Source of the DNA: Deuterostichococcus epilithicus | Lineage: Eukaryota; Chlorophyta; Trebouxiophyceae; Prasiolales; Stichococcaceae | Length of the DNA: 64,000 nt | Direction: 5' to 3' | NCBI GenBank assembly: GCA_033439295.1 | Contig: JAVTLE010000015.1 | Location: 1,674,001-1,738,000, forward strand | In this document: positions 1 through 10,305 of the stretch, in pieces | Layout of the letters: every line of letters starts with the position of its first letter | How positions within the stretch are numbered: position 1 is the first letter of the stretch | Program-made: the position numbers and the translations under genes | Notes under the pieces: generated by a model | The model's database searches: none | What the model was told of the DNA's origin: nothing | The model's input: the letters and a program-made list of their open reading frames with translations, nothing else

Positions 1-1214
1 ACGCCAAAAGACATTTCAGTGTCTAACATGCCGCGGCATGCCGTCAGATGCCTCACCTTGCACGTCCTAAAGATGCCGCACAAGTTCAGGTTGGCGTTGA
101 GCACCGAGCTCAGGGCCGGCGACACGTTGAGGCCGCATGTGGGCTGCGGTGGGCAGCCTGCGACACGAAAATACGTCTTTCGAATGCGACACACCATAGA
201 CATCGAAGTGTGTGCAGTCTCATTTGTAGGCAAAAAGTATTGCCAGCGCCGTGGTTGTGCATGCCAGACACTGAGCTCACCGATGCAGAGCGTCTGGCCC
301 GGGACTGCGCCGCCATCAGCGCCGAAGGCCTTGGGGTTCAATGCGGTGACTTGGGCGCAGCTCATGCTGAAATGCTGAGCGATGGAGTCGCACGTGTCAC
401 CGGCAACGGTGGCGTATGTCAAGCCGCCACAGATCTGCAGTCAGGGGCGGACAGGCGTCAGCAGCGGAGCGACGAAGCTCAGGGGCCTGCCTGATCTGAT
501 ATTCGTGAAACCAAACGCCAATGCCACAAAAGTATCAGGCAGCGATGGCTTGTCGCTGCCGCCGCCGCCATCAAAGCGCGGGGTTGCGGCAGGCTCGGAA
601 ACCACCCACCGTGTTGGGCGTCGGCGCGGGCACGCACACGTCGCCGACCGGCAGGTCGTCGCATTGTGAGGCCGACAGCTGCGGGTTCAGACCCAGCAGC
701 TGGTTGACCGTCAGCCTTGAGGCCTTGCTGACCGATTCGCACGTGTCGCCCTGGATGACCGCGACCTTGTTGGCGCAGAAGCTCAGCAGGTTGCCTGTGC
801 ACACCAGCGCGCCAGGCGCGAGCGGCTGGCCGCAGTCGAGTGACGCGTCCAGCGCCTGGAGCTGCGCCACTGTCGTCTGAGCGGCTTGCCTGCGGCACGC
901 AATGGAACGGCACTTAGGCAAGGCGGTCACAGATCATCGACACGGTCGTGGCATGCGCACTGCCGCAGCGGCAACACAGACAGTGGTGAGATACAACAGG
1001 TGGCATAACGGTTCTGTCTTGTGCCGCAATGACCAAGGACGTTGTCGACTCACGCTATGGTGGCGCACGAGTCCGACGGCCCCACCACCGTCAGGAGTCC
1101 GCAGCCGGGGGGAAAGTCGCCTGGGCCGACGACGGTTGGGCCAACGACGGTGCCTGCCGCGCTCGAAACTGTCAGCGTCAGCAACAGCGTCGCCAGCGTC
1201 AGCGCCAGGGTCAT
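1..1214 (-). CDS. Secreted LysM-domain protein, 5' part (3' end beyond the window)
   Basis: Exons read on the minus strand are 1214..1054, 889..610, 434..281 and 157..57, all with GT-AG borders and continuous frame (phases 2, 0, 1). The next donor at 51-56 sends the gene off the left edge. Residues 1-20 are a hydrophobic signal peptide (MTLALTLATLLLTLTVSSAA). At least two LysM units follow. One contains QGDTCESVSK and NPQLSASQCDDLPVGDVC; the other contains AGDTCDSIAQHFSM, NPKAF and a closing GQTLC. Paired cysteines recur in every unit. LysM modules bind N-acetylglucosamine-containing glycans such as chitin or peptidoglycan, so an extracellular or cell-wall role is likely. In algae LysM modules are often joined to hydrolases such as chitinases or peptidases, but any catalytic part would lie outside the window. 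Family assignment is firm; substrate is inferred. Confidence 0.85.
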
Positions 1215-2590
1215 CTTGCCGGCTGTCGTGGATTGACCTGGAGAAACGCCGAGGAGCAGTATCAGGAGCCCATGGTCCTACGCGATGTCCCGAAATGGTT
1301 TTAGGGGCGCGTCGAGCACTGCAATGGGCCGGGCAATACCTTGAAGTACCGAACACGCAACTAGTTGTACCGGAATAGGAGAGATTCGTCCAAAACCGCA
1401 GAGAGGGCGTGCAGCGATGAATCGGTTCGAGAGAGTGCAAGCGCGACGACGCACACATCTGGCACGAGCGCGAGAAATGATCGTGATATTACGAAGCCAT
1501 AGGTGAAGGTGCAACGTGGAAAAATTTCCTGCCCTCGGCCTCGCGCTGCGACTCCGTGCCGTTAAAACCGCAGGAATGCACGCGTATCGCAGTATGGTAG
1601 ATCCAGAGGCTGTTCCCGAGCAGCTGAGCAGCCGGAGCTCTCCACCTCGCCCGTCAGTAAAGTTTATAAGATTTCCTGTTTTCGTCCCCTTCCTGTCCTA
1701 TGGACGACTCTTTAACTTCTATGCCCGCCCTTATGAAAGGCGTGAGCATGTGTGGGTTCCACTTATACGGCGGGCCTCGAGCCCGTCATCACAAGTCAGC
1801 ATTGTAGTAAGCATCCGATGATCAGTGAAGGCCCTTGGAAAACCTACTACCGGTCCCGCTTGGGCTCGTGAACCGCGAACTCGCTGAGGACATCGGCAGC
1901 CAGGACCGTTTCCGCGGCCGTCAGGCAGCGGGACAGCTGCCGGCCAGAAATTTGATGTAAAACGCAAAGGACGTACACAGAGGAAACGCTGCAGGCGGGC
2001 TTCTTGAATGCCAGAGACCACAGAAGAGTGTTGCAGATCACCTTTGTTTGTATGCGCACGGGCTAAGTTCGGCATGAGAGCACCCGGCGTCGCGGGCTGC
2101 TGACGCAAACTGACGGTCAGCAGTGTGAACCTGCTGACAACGCTGACCGGAGCCGGATCGATGCCTCGTGGATGCAGCAACCCGTCGCTGGCGTCCTGGC
2201 TGAGCAGCTTGGTTTGCACAACAGATGAGCTCAGCTTTCGAGAAAGTAGACTGCACTGCAGTGGTGTGTTTTGTCGGCAAGCAGAGAAGGATTCACGTGA
2301 CGCGAAGCAGGCCTAAAGGGTGCATAAAGTAGAATCATCGCCAAATCGCAAATGTAGACAAAGTCTTCTCATTCGGGCGCGCGTGAACTCCGATACGGTG
2401 GATCCATCTCCAAAACTGAGTTCCTGCCCTTGGCACTCCCACAGCAGGTCACATCAGCCTGACTGTAGATGTTGCGAGGTATCCGGTGGACCTGCAGCCC
2501 GTGAAGCATGTGGGTGCCCACGCTGCCTGTCCTGACTTGTTGGCGAAGCCGGAGTCGCCGGCCACACCTCAACTCTGGTCCTGAGCGCAG
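1215..2590. other. Intergenic region between divergent LysM and Tctex genes
   Basis: About 1.4 kb lies between the LysM start (minus strand) and the Tctex-type gene start (plus strand). The open frames here are short, lack recognisable domains and do not join by splice sites. It presumably carries two divergent promoters and 5' UTRs. No TATA box or named element could be supported. Confidence 0.4.
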
Positions 2591-3377
2591 ATGCGCATGG
2601 TTAACAGCTACGTTATGGACGCCAGTAGTCATGGTCAGGTGCGCGGCTGTCTTGTTCTGGGCCTCCACAATGCGCTTTGCCGCGCCCACCTGGTGAGGGC
2701 CAGTTTTTCAGGATCCTTGCACACGAACGCCTTTCAATGACGTGCAGGATCACATGTTACGTGACACTAAGTTCAAGGGAGTCATCAACGAGCTGCTGCG
2801 TGATCGCCTGAGCGGCTATGTGTAGAATCAAATCGCGCACTTGGTAGTGTTGGTGCAGCAGCAATCATGTGCTGGTATGTCAGCACAAACCGCAAGCCTG
2901 ACTGTGAAATCCATCGGCCAATGTGCGCTGTTGACCTGAACCAGACTGCAAAGGCGCTGGCGAACGAGCTGCGGGAGCGGATCAATGCGCTGGGGTATGC
3001 GCGGCACAAGCTGGTCGTGCAGGTGCGGCAGCTGACGTGCGGTGCGGTCATGAGACACCACATCCTGGAACCTGATCTAGTCTGCACTGGCGTCGGATGC
3101 AGTGACCGCCGCACCTGCAGGTGACGTTCTGCCAACAGGCGGGACAAGCCATGCGGGTGGCATCCCAGTGCCTGTGGGACCCCGCCAACAACAGCTTGGC
3201 GTGCGACCATTTCGAGAACGACACGCTGTTCTGCACCTGCCAGGCACGACATGGCAACATGCTCAGGCTGCCCATCATGCTTACACAGTGTCAAGTGGTC
3301 GATGCGCCACACTTGGCAGGGGAGTCTCCCGCAACCCGGATTTGGTGGTGCAGGTAATCAGGCTGTACTACGAATAA
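2591..3377 (+). CDS. Tctex-type dynein light chain (TCTEX1D/DYNLT2B-like)
   Basis: Five exons, 2591..2638, 2712..2819, 2897..3022, 3121..3243 and 3354..3377, give 142 residues; every intron is phase 0. The product matches the Tctex-1/Tctex-2 light chain fold: a short N-terminus, then FKGVINELLRDRLSGY, the helix TAKALANELRERINALGY, and strands HKLVVQVTF, GQAMRVASQCLWDP and NDTLFCTC, ending in LYYE. Length fits the family (about 115-150 residues). Such proteins are accessory light chains of axonemal or intraflagellar-transport dynein and bind the dynein intermediate chain. An alga carrying one may build, or descend from ancestors that built, flagella. The donor of intron 4 is GC (CCAG|GCACGA); reading on to the next GT would insert about 16 residues unlike the family. 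An upstream 5' exon is possible because cag precedes the chosen ATG. Confidence 0.85.
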
Positions 3378-3879
3378 GTGGGGCAAGGAACACGTGGCTA
3401 CCTAGCTGCAAATATTTTCGGAAGGCAAGCAAAGTGTCTGGGAAGGTGGTCACTGCAGGGGTGGTGCAACAGGTTGCAAAGCAAGATTATAGCACAAAAC
3501 GGCAAATGGACCCCGCAGGCACTTCCTAACATATTCCCTGTCTGCAAAGAATCGGTTGACACTCCGCACACACCAATACATACGTGCCCAACCGTCGAAG
3601 AATCAAACCCATGAATAAATCAAGGGGCCGTTTGCAAGAACCAATTTCATCAAGATACAATGCCCTGTCCCAGCAAACAAATTCCCAAATTGTGCGGCGT
3701 GCGCCTCTGTGCAAGACACTCCTGATGTAAACTGCGTAGGAATCACCGCAGGGACCACCGCAGGTTTGGCGACCAATGCGGAGGGTGTCCTGCCCCTCCC
3801 CCGCATGGCACACTCGTGGAGTTGTTGCTCGGCGGCAGAGAACCAGCCTCCACGACCTCCTCCGCTGATCAGGTGGTCG
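3378..3879. other. Convergent 3' region between Tctex gene and carrier gene
   Basis: No coding sequence could be supported. A TGTAA motif, the usual green-algal polyadenylation signal, lies at 3726-3730 about 350 bases after the Tctex stop. It is a candidate 3'-end signal only. Confidence 0.35.
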
Positions 3880-6787
3880 TCAGATTGCGCCGCCCTGCCG
3901 CGCCCACGTCTTGAACACCTCAAACAGGGACGTCACGATCGCGTAGCCGGCGGCGGTGCGGGTGGTGCGCGGTCCGGCGCCCGCAAACAGTGCCCGCACG
4001 CCGCCGCCCTTGTACACCTGCAAGGGTGTCAACAACATGAGCAACGGACGAAAGCCCTGGGCCCAAGCTGCTCCGTGGGGACATGAGGTTCCAACAGATT
4101 GCGGGTGATAACATCTCCTGGTGCATATGGCTTCGCGCCGTTGAACAGCAGCGTCACAGCAGCAGATGGTCAGGCCCTACAAGTTGCAGCCGCACCTTGG
4201 CCAGGCAGTGCGCAATGCTGCCGGGTTTGCCCTTGGCTGTCTGCTGCTTGGTCTTCACCACGTCAAAGGGCGTGGTCACGACGGCGGCAGTCGATGCAGC
4301 CACACCTGCAGGGCCAGTCAGGGATGAGTCGGACAGGAACGCAGCGTTCTGACATCCAAAGTGCATGCCATGTGGAAGTCCGTCAGCTGCCTGGCGCTGA
4401 ACATTAGGGCAAGCACTGCGCGACGGCGGTGAGACAGCTGGCATCAGTGTGCCTGTCAGGCACCAGAGGCAGCAGCAGGGGGCAGAAAACGTGTGCGACT
4501 CGCCTGCCGCCGCGATGTTGATGAGCAGGACCTCGGTGGACGTCCGCTCTCGCGGCACTGCCGGCACATCTGCGACCACTGCAATGGCGGGCAACACAGT
4601 CAGACGAAACCAGCAAAGGGCCTCGGCCTGCTCGAAGCCAGATGGTGCCTTGACCTGACTATTGCAGAAAGGTGCGATTGCACGTCCAACGCCAACGTCC
4701 CCCGTGCAGCTCTGCCAGATGTGAGATGGCACTGCAGCACCCGTCTGGCAGGTCATCGAGTGCGAATGGCACAGCACCAACCACCCGGCAGCTCCATGAT
4801 GCTTTCAATTTGCCAGAAGCTGTTCACACGACAGGGCCTCCCCATGCATGCACCGTGCAGGGGGTACAGCATGACCCGCCCGTTGACTCGTGGATGTTCT
4901 TCTTTCCAGCTGCCACTCACCCGGCAGCTCGTTGATGTTCTGGTTCTGCCAGAAGCTGTCCGCGAGCGTGCGGTAGTCGTGCTCCATGAGCGTGCGGCGC
5001 ATCGGCTCCAGCATCATCCAGTACAGCGCTGCGAAGGGGACATCCTTCGCGAGGCTGGCGCCCAGGCCTGTCAAAAGGAAGACGCGGATCAGGGCTTCAA
5101 GGAAGGAAGGCTGGAAGGAAGGAAAACGTGCCAGATCTGGTCTGCCAATGGAGCCCATCCCACCGCAAGGGCGCGAAAACAACACCCAGCTCGTCCATCG
5201 TATCGACCACCAGCGGGTGTGTTGCCCAACTCGGTGGTGCGACAATGAGCTGAGGGCCAAACTGCCAAAGCCTGTAAACCCCTGCCGGTCCCTGCAGGCG
5301 GGCCGGCAACTGGTCACCTCTCCACATGGAGGTGACGCGCTGCAGGCGGCCGGTGCCGGGGCTGCTCGTCAGCTGCGTCAGGATGCCGCCGCCGCCGCCG
5401 CCGCCGCTTCCGGGTGCACCGCCCTGCTGCGCCGCCTGCAGGCGCACCCTCGCGAGTTCCAGCGGAGCGGTCACGAAGCCCGCCACGGCGCGGGAGGCCG
5501 CTCCCGCCACCAGTGGCGCGTAGGCTCCTGCAGCGCAGGAAACGTGGGACATCACTTGTGCTGACTGGGCGGGCGCTGCGGGGCCGATGGCGACACCTGC
5601 TGTCCAAGCGGCACCGCCGCGTCGGCCGTGCCAGCGGGTCCGTGCAACAGGGCCAGCCCCCCACACCCCCCGCGACCCAGCTCCCAGCCGGGCTGAAGCG
5701 TTCCACTCGTGTGAGGGTGACGGAGGCCAGACTGCATATGTGCCGCATGAGGCAAAGCAGCTTGCATCCTAGAACTCTCTCGGCCAGATCCTTAGCATCC
5801 TGACAACAGACGTCCCAGGAGATGATCCACACACCCGAGGCGGAGCTGTGCTCCAGGAGGTAGTCGTACAGAGGGAGGTATATAGCCACCAGGGGCACCG
5901 TCAGCAGCACCGCGGCGTCCGTGCCGCGCCATAGCGATTGTACCCCCTCGTGCTGCGCAATCTTGTACAGCCCCTCGAACGAGGACCTACAAAGGCAGAA
6001 CTTTGCACGGATTCAAGCATGCCGATGCCGAATTTAAGCATGCCGATGCATGCTTCACGGCCTGGCCATTTGTAGCAACCTCCACAGGCATCAGAGCGGC
6101 TACCCTCTGGAATTGCAGCAGCAGAAAGCATGATCGTGGAACGTCTGCTTCAATCGCCCTCAAGGTGGGCGTACACAAGCAGCTGCTGGCCGCAGCAACA
6201 AGCGTCGCACCTGAAGTGCGGCAACCGCGCCTGCTGAGGCGGTGCCCTATACACAGGACTGTTTTGGACAAAGATGGCCGCGTTGCCATCACTGTGGAAC
6301 AGGCCGGATGTGAGGCCCATGGTGCTCGGGCTGTAGTGCCTGCAGTGGCAGAGCCCCGTAGTCAGCTCGATTGCTGCACCTGGGCAGGAATGACGATTGC
6401 AAGTGCTGTACATGTCAAGCTGCATGGGCTGGGCTTCGTCAACTGGGGGAGGGGTGAGGCTCACAATGGGGTGGAGCCCTGTGCGCCGGCACCGCTCTGA
6501 GCAGTTCGCTTCGCAGCCGCCTGCATCTGCATGCGCGTCTGCATGGCATGGCACCAATGGGTCATGCCACGCTCGCCACGATGGAGGCACAGTCGAGTCC
6601 ATCCGTATGTCCAACAAGCACTCGTGCAAGGTGGTATCAAGGGCAGAGATGCTTTCACCTTCACGACGTCTACTGGATTGAGACAAACTGAGGACACGAG
6701 CGACGCAATGCCTGCCGCGCAGCCCCGCTGCCATATCGTCAATTCCTTGAGCGCTGGTCCTTGCTTATCGCTGTCGCCTTGTGACAT
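3880..6787 (-). CDS. Mitochondrial carrier family protein, SLC25A39/SLC25A40 (MTM1)-like
   Basis: Eight exons (6787..6659, 6538..6465, 5986..5835, 5527..5318, 5067..4921, 4578..4504, 4305..4196, 4017..3880) make 344 residues with unbroken frame. All three mitochondrial carrier signatures are present: PVDVVKTRMQ, PLELARVRLQ and PFDVVKTKQQ, each beginning a repeat of about 100 residues. The segments LWRGTDAAVLLTVPLVAIYLP and KDVPFAALYWMMLEP resemble the SLC25A39/40/Mtm1 branch, whose animal members import glutathione into mitochondria and whose yeast member affects manganese and iron-sulphur handling. The protein should sit in the inner membrane with six helices. A glycine run (from a GCC repeat near 5388-5408) extends a matrix loop after the second signature. 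Intron 6 has a GC donor (GCAG|GCGAGT). Its start faces that of mS35. Carrier family is certain; the subfamily is inferred from motif wording. Confidence 0.88.
6015..6049. repeat. Two direct copies of a 14-base unit in a carrier intron
   Basis: The unit aagcatgccgatgc occurs at 6015-6028 and again at 6036-6049 inside intron 2 of the carrier gene. No function is apparent. Confidence 0.6.
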
Positions 6788-7578
6788 GAATCCTTACAAT
6801 CGTTTCAACTACTCTATATCGGCTTCAAGGCAAACGTGCCTTGAAGCTGCACGAGCAAGTCAAGCTGACATGGGGCTGGGGCCGATGCCCCAAATCGTTT
6901 GCTGGCCCTTCCACCAATAGGCTGTTCTAGTGTAAACGTCAAGTTGTGATGTCGACTGGTCCTGCGAATTTGAGTGAGTGAGCTTGCCGGCAGAATACAG
7001 AACCCGATGATGTGGCGTCACAGCAGTGTCGTGGGGCACGGTGCGCAAGTGCTGAACTGAGTGTGAATGTGACTGCGACCCGATACTCAATTTCAACTGC
7101 AAGCTGATGCAGTAGACGATATGTCATCTAGACACATCATGCGCCGTCTGGGCCAGGGAGCTTCCCTCTCTCATGCATTTACCGGAGCTTGCCGGAACCT
7201 CCAATTTCGGCCGGTAAACCTTTCATGGCAACAGGTTGCCCATCAAATGCCAAACTACTAAGCAGTCCCTGCCAGCAGATGCCTCCACTGCGCTCGGGTC
7301 AAGCAGCCGCGGTTCACGTCTGCCGTCGACAATCGGACCGTTGCGGTCCCTGCTGCTTGCTGTGTCTGGCTGTACCACCGTCCCCGATCAGAACGACCGA
7401 CTAGTCAATCCCTCAGCTATCGTGCCGTCCCCAGTCGCCTGACTGAGTCCGGAGGTGAAGACCGCAAGACCATCCATAAAGTCCGCGTCACGAACGCTCT
7501 CTTGTCAGGCGCATTGTAGCTCGCTCGCAACTTGTGGGTCAGTTCGCCCCTTACGGTCTGGCCGCTGCCGCGGCAGGC
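6788..7578. promoter_or_regulatory. Shared head-to-head upstream region of carrier and mS35 genes
   Basis: Some 790 bases separate two divergent start codons, both for mitochondrial proteins. The region must hold both 5' UTRs and promoters. Shared regulation is possible but no specific motif was recognised. Confidence 0.4.
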
Positions 7579-9687
7579 ATGCATCGCCTGGCGAGCTGGC
7601 AATTGCTTGCGCAGCTGTGCGCAAAGTCATCGCAGCTCAGCCGTGCGGCTCCAGCGCCCCCCATTCTGCATCTGCCATCGCTGGCGTCCTTCTGCAGCCA
7701 CCGGCGCGGCTTTGCTGCCGGAGATGCCGGTATGTCACCCACAAACTCGACAGCACAGTCTTCTTACATAGCACCTGATTGTCATGCTCGTTCAGCAAGG
7801 CTTCTTTACGCACGTACCTTCAGCACTGAAATCAAACATATATGCCGCAGGATCCAGCGACAAACCTCCGGCAGAAGATGATGCAGCAGCGGCGGAAGGT
7901 GGAGACGGGGGAGAGGATAGCGAGGCAGCGACAGAGCCTGAGTTCAACCCGGACGACTGGGAGCTGACGGATAAGGGACTAGCAAAGGCACTGGCCTTCC
8001 GCGGCGGCGTGCCCGACAGGCGTGGGCGGCGGCCAACGCGGGAGGAAAAGGGCAGCTACATCGACAATGCTGACCTCGATGCGGAGGTAAGGAATCAAGT
8101 GGGCGGAAGTTGAAAACGAGCACTGGTTCAGCGCATCGCTATTCATCTGCTGTACCTCTGCATGCGATGTAGGTCACTTATCGAGTAGCCTGCGCATTGA
8201 ACAGCCGCGCACACCTCTCCTTGACAGCAAGGCAGCTGTTCAGCGCACTCATCTGCATGCCAGCCGGCACACAAATCGAAACCTGACCCACCCAATTTCT
8301 TCAAGAAAAAAGACATCCTGGACCTGACGAGGCGTGTGGGCCGCTTCATTGCGCAGCTCAATGACATCTCCATCAAGGTGCCCGCGAATGTACCGCTGTA
8401 CGACCTGAACACTGCGGCGCCGGGCCTCAACATGCCGCGCTCGGACGCCCTCGACAAGCTGCTGGAGTATGGCCAGGAGCACATGGACCAGCTGCTCGCC
8501 GAGGTGCATTAGCCGCCCATTTGCCGCCCTGCTGCTCCCGACTAGACGCAGCCATGAAATTGCCGAAACCTCATGCACACGTCTGCGGCTGGACTTGCGG
8601 CTGCAACAGAGGGAACGAGATTCGGCCAGGCGTGTCGTCAAAGTCCTGGGCTGACACGATCTGCGACTCTGACAAGACTATGCCCAAATGTCTCTTTCCT
8701 CCTGCAGCACGTGTGGGTGCCGCTACGGGCTGACTGTAGCACAGGCTGTGCGCGTCTACGACTTCGCCCCCTGCTGTGTAAGATGCGGTGGACCAGCAGC
8801 TGGGGGCTGACCCCGCATCGCCGCCTGCCTGCGCAGATGGGCGCAGGGCCAGATGCGCAGAACACGCTGCACGCGGGGGAGCGGCCGATCCTGCGCTGGG
8901 AGGTGCGCATGCGGCTGGACACCTCGGGGCTGCCCAACCCTGTCAACCGCAAGGCTGTCTGCAGGGTGCGCCGCCGCCCCCTTCCTCCCTATGTGGTCAG
9001 GCAGCTGACAGCCCCAGCAGCTCGTCGAATCTGCCACGGGTGGCACCACGTGATGCCGCACCAGTCGCCGCTATGACAGTGCTCACGTGCGTTGTCTTGC
9101 AGAGCTAGACTGCATGGCGGAAACAGCTGCTCCGGCGGCCCAGAAAATTCTTGCTATACACCTATGCATGTGTGCAGGTGTACCTGCGGGAGCTGCAGGA
9201 AGAGGCCGGCCTCACAGATGCGGCTCTGCGCCACATTGCCGTCGTGTGCGGCAAGCGGTGAGGCCCATCATCCTTCCCGAGAGATCGGCGTGGAATCTCA
9301 GTGTTCTGGACGGCTCTACCGTTTGCACGTGGTACTGCATACATCTGACAGTGTAGGTCCATATGCTGGCACGCAGCTGCACATCCCATGCCTTGCGGTG
9401 GGCAAGCCGCATTCATCTGGGTGCAGCAATTGTTGCGGCTCGAGCTAATAAGCGTGGCACTGTAGAATGGGTATGATGGTTTTCAGGAATTTGGGAAGTG
9501 ACAGTCACTGCCTTGCCGCAGGTACAACCCCAACACAGGCGAGCTGACTCTCATCAGCGAGCGATACCCGGAGCGGGAGGAAAACAGGGTCGACATAATG
9601 GAGATGCTGCACGCCCTGATCGAGGAGGGCGAGCGGGTGCACCCCTTGGAGGCCGAGGCGGCGGAGGCTGCGCATGCTGGGTCGTAG
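7579..9687 (+). CDS. MRPS35: Mitochondrial small-subunit ribosomal protein mS35 (MRP-S28 domain)
   Basis: Exons 7579..7729, 7851..8086, 8306..8503, 8837..8965, 9178..9257 and 9522..9687 close in frame to 319 residues. Residues 1-50 form a basic, Ser/Ala-rich leader (MHRLASWQLLAQLCAK onward, ending RRGF) typical of a mitochondrial presequence. An acidic linker follows (AEDDAAAAEGGDGGEDSEAA). The C-terminal half carries the mS35/MRP-S28 core: NPVNRKAVCRVYLRELQEE, then CGKRYNPNTGELTLISERYP, then REENRVDIMEMLHALIEEGER. This domain packs in the head of the mitochondrial ribosomal small subunit. The ATG was chosen because the frame carries the leader and continues to the first donor. A TGTAA motif at 10131-10135 is a possible polyadenylation signal. 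Confidence 0.88.
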
Positions 9688-10305
9688 CCATCGACTGCCG
9701 GCAAATGTGGATTACATGCATACACATTTTAGTCTGCCATCACAGACTGCGCTGCCTATTGAGCTCGGCCTTTGAATTGCGCTGGCGCTGGAGCAGCTGA
9801 TATCGCTCGAATCGTGAACCTTCATGCTTGACCCGGCGTGGAAACTTCTTGCAAAGCTAGCTCGCCGTTTCAGTGCGCCGTGCAATTGGGCCCTGGTGGT
9901 CCGCTCGTCCGTCCGCATCAAACCAGCAAATGAGCCGCCCTGCAGCAAAAATGCTGCTGCACTGCGACGAAGTGGCCAGTGCGCACTGCCACTTTGGAGA
10001 TCCATTGCATTTCAGCCAGATTTTGTGTATCTTACCGGAAGACTGCAAAGCCTAAAGTCGACGGCTTTTGCCGCTGTACGAGCCTCGTTCCTCCGCTCTG
10101 AGGCTACCTACAAGCACCAGACGTGGACTTTGTAAATTGGTCCCTGCAGCCTGTGATGCTTTGGCGCAATGCCGTGCATACTAGCGCTAGAGTAGTAGCA
10201 CCGACTGCCACGTTGCACCGACAAGCAAGACGCTGCGGCTCGAAGCGCAGGCATCGTCCTTTCAGCAGCAACCGTGCCTCTGTGAACAGGCAGAAGCAGA
10301 CAGCC
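9688..10305. other. Intergenic region, mS35 3' end to hexokinase start
   Basis: Both neighbours are on the plus strand. The stretch should contain the mS35 3' UTR (TGTAA at 10131-10135) and the hexokinase promoter. No gene could be supported in it. Confidence 0.35.

Noticed and set aside
5098-5128. GGAA-rich run in a carrier intron
   Set aside because: Short and imperfect simple repeat with no sign of being a regulatory or mobile element.
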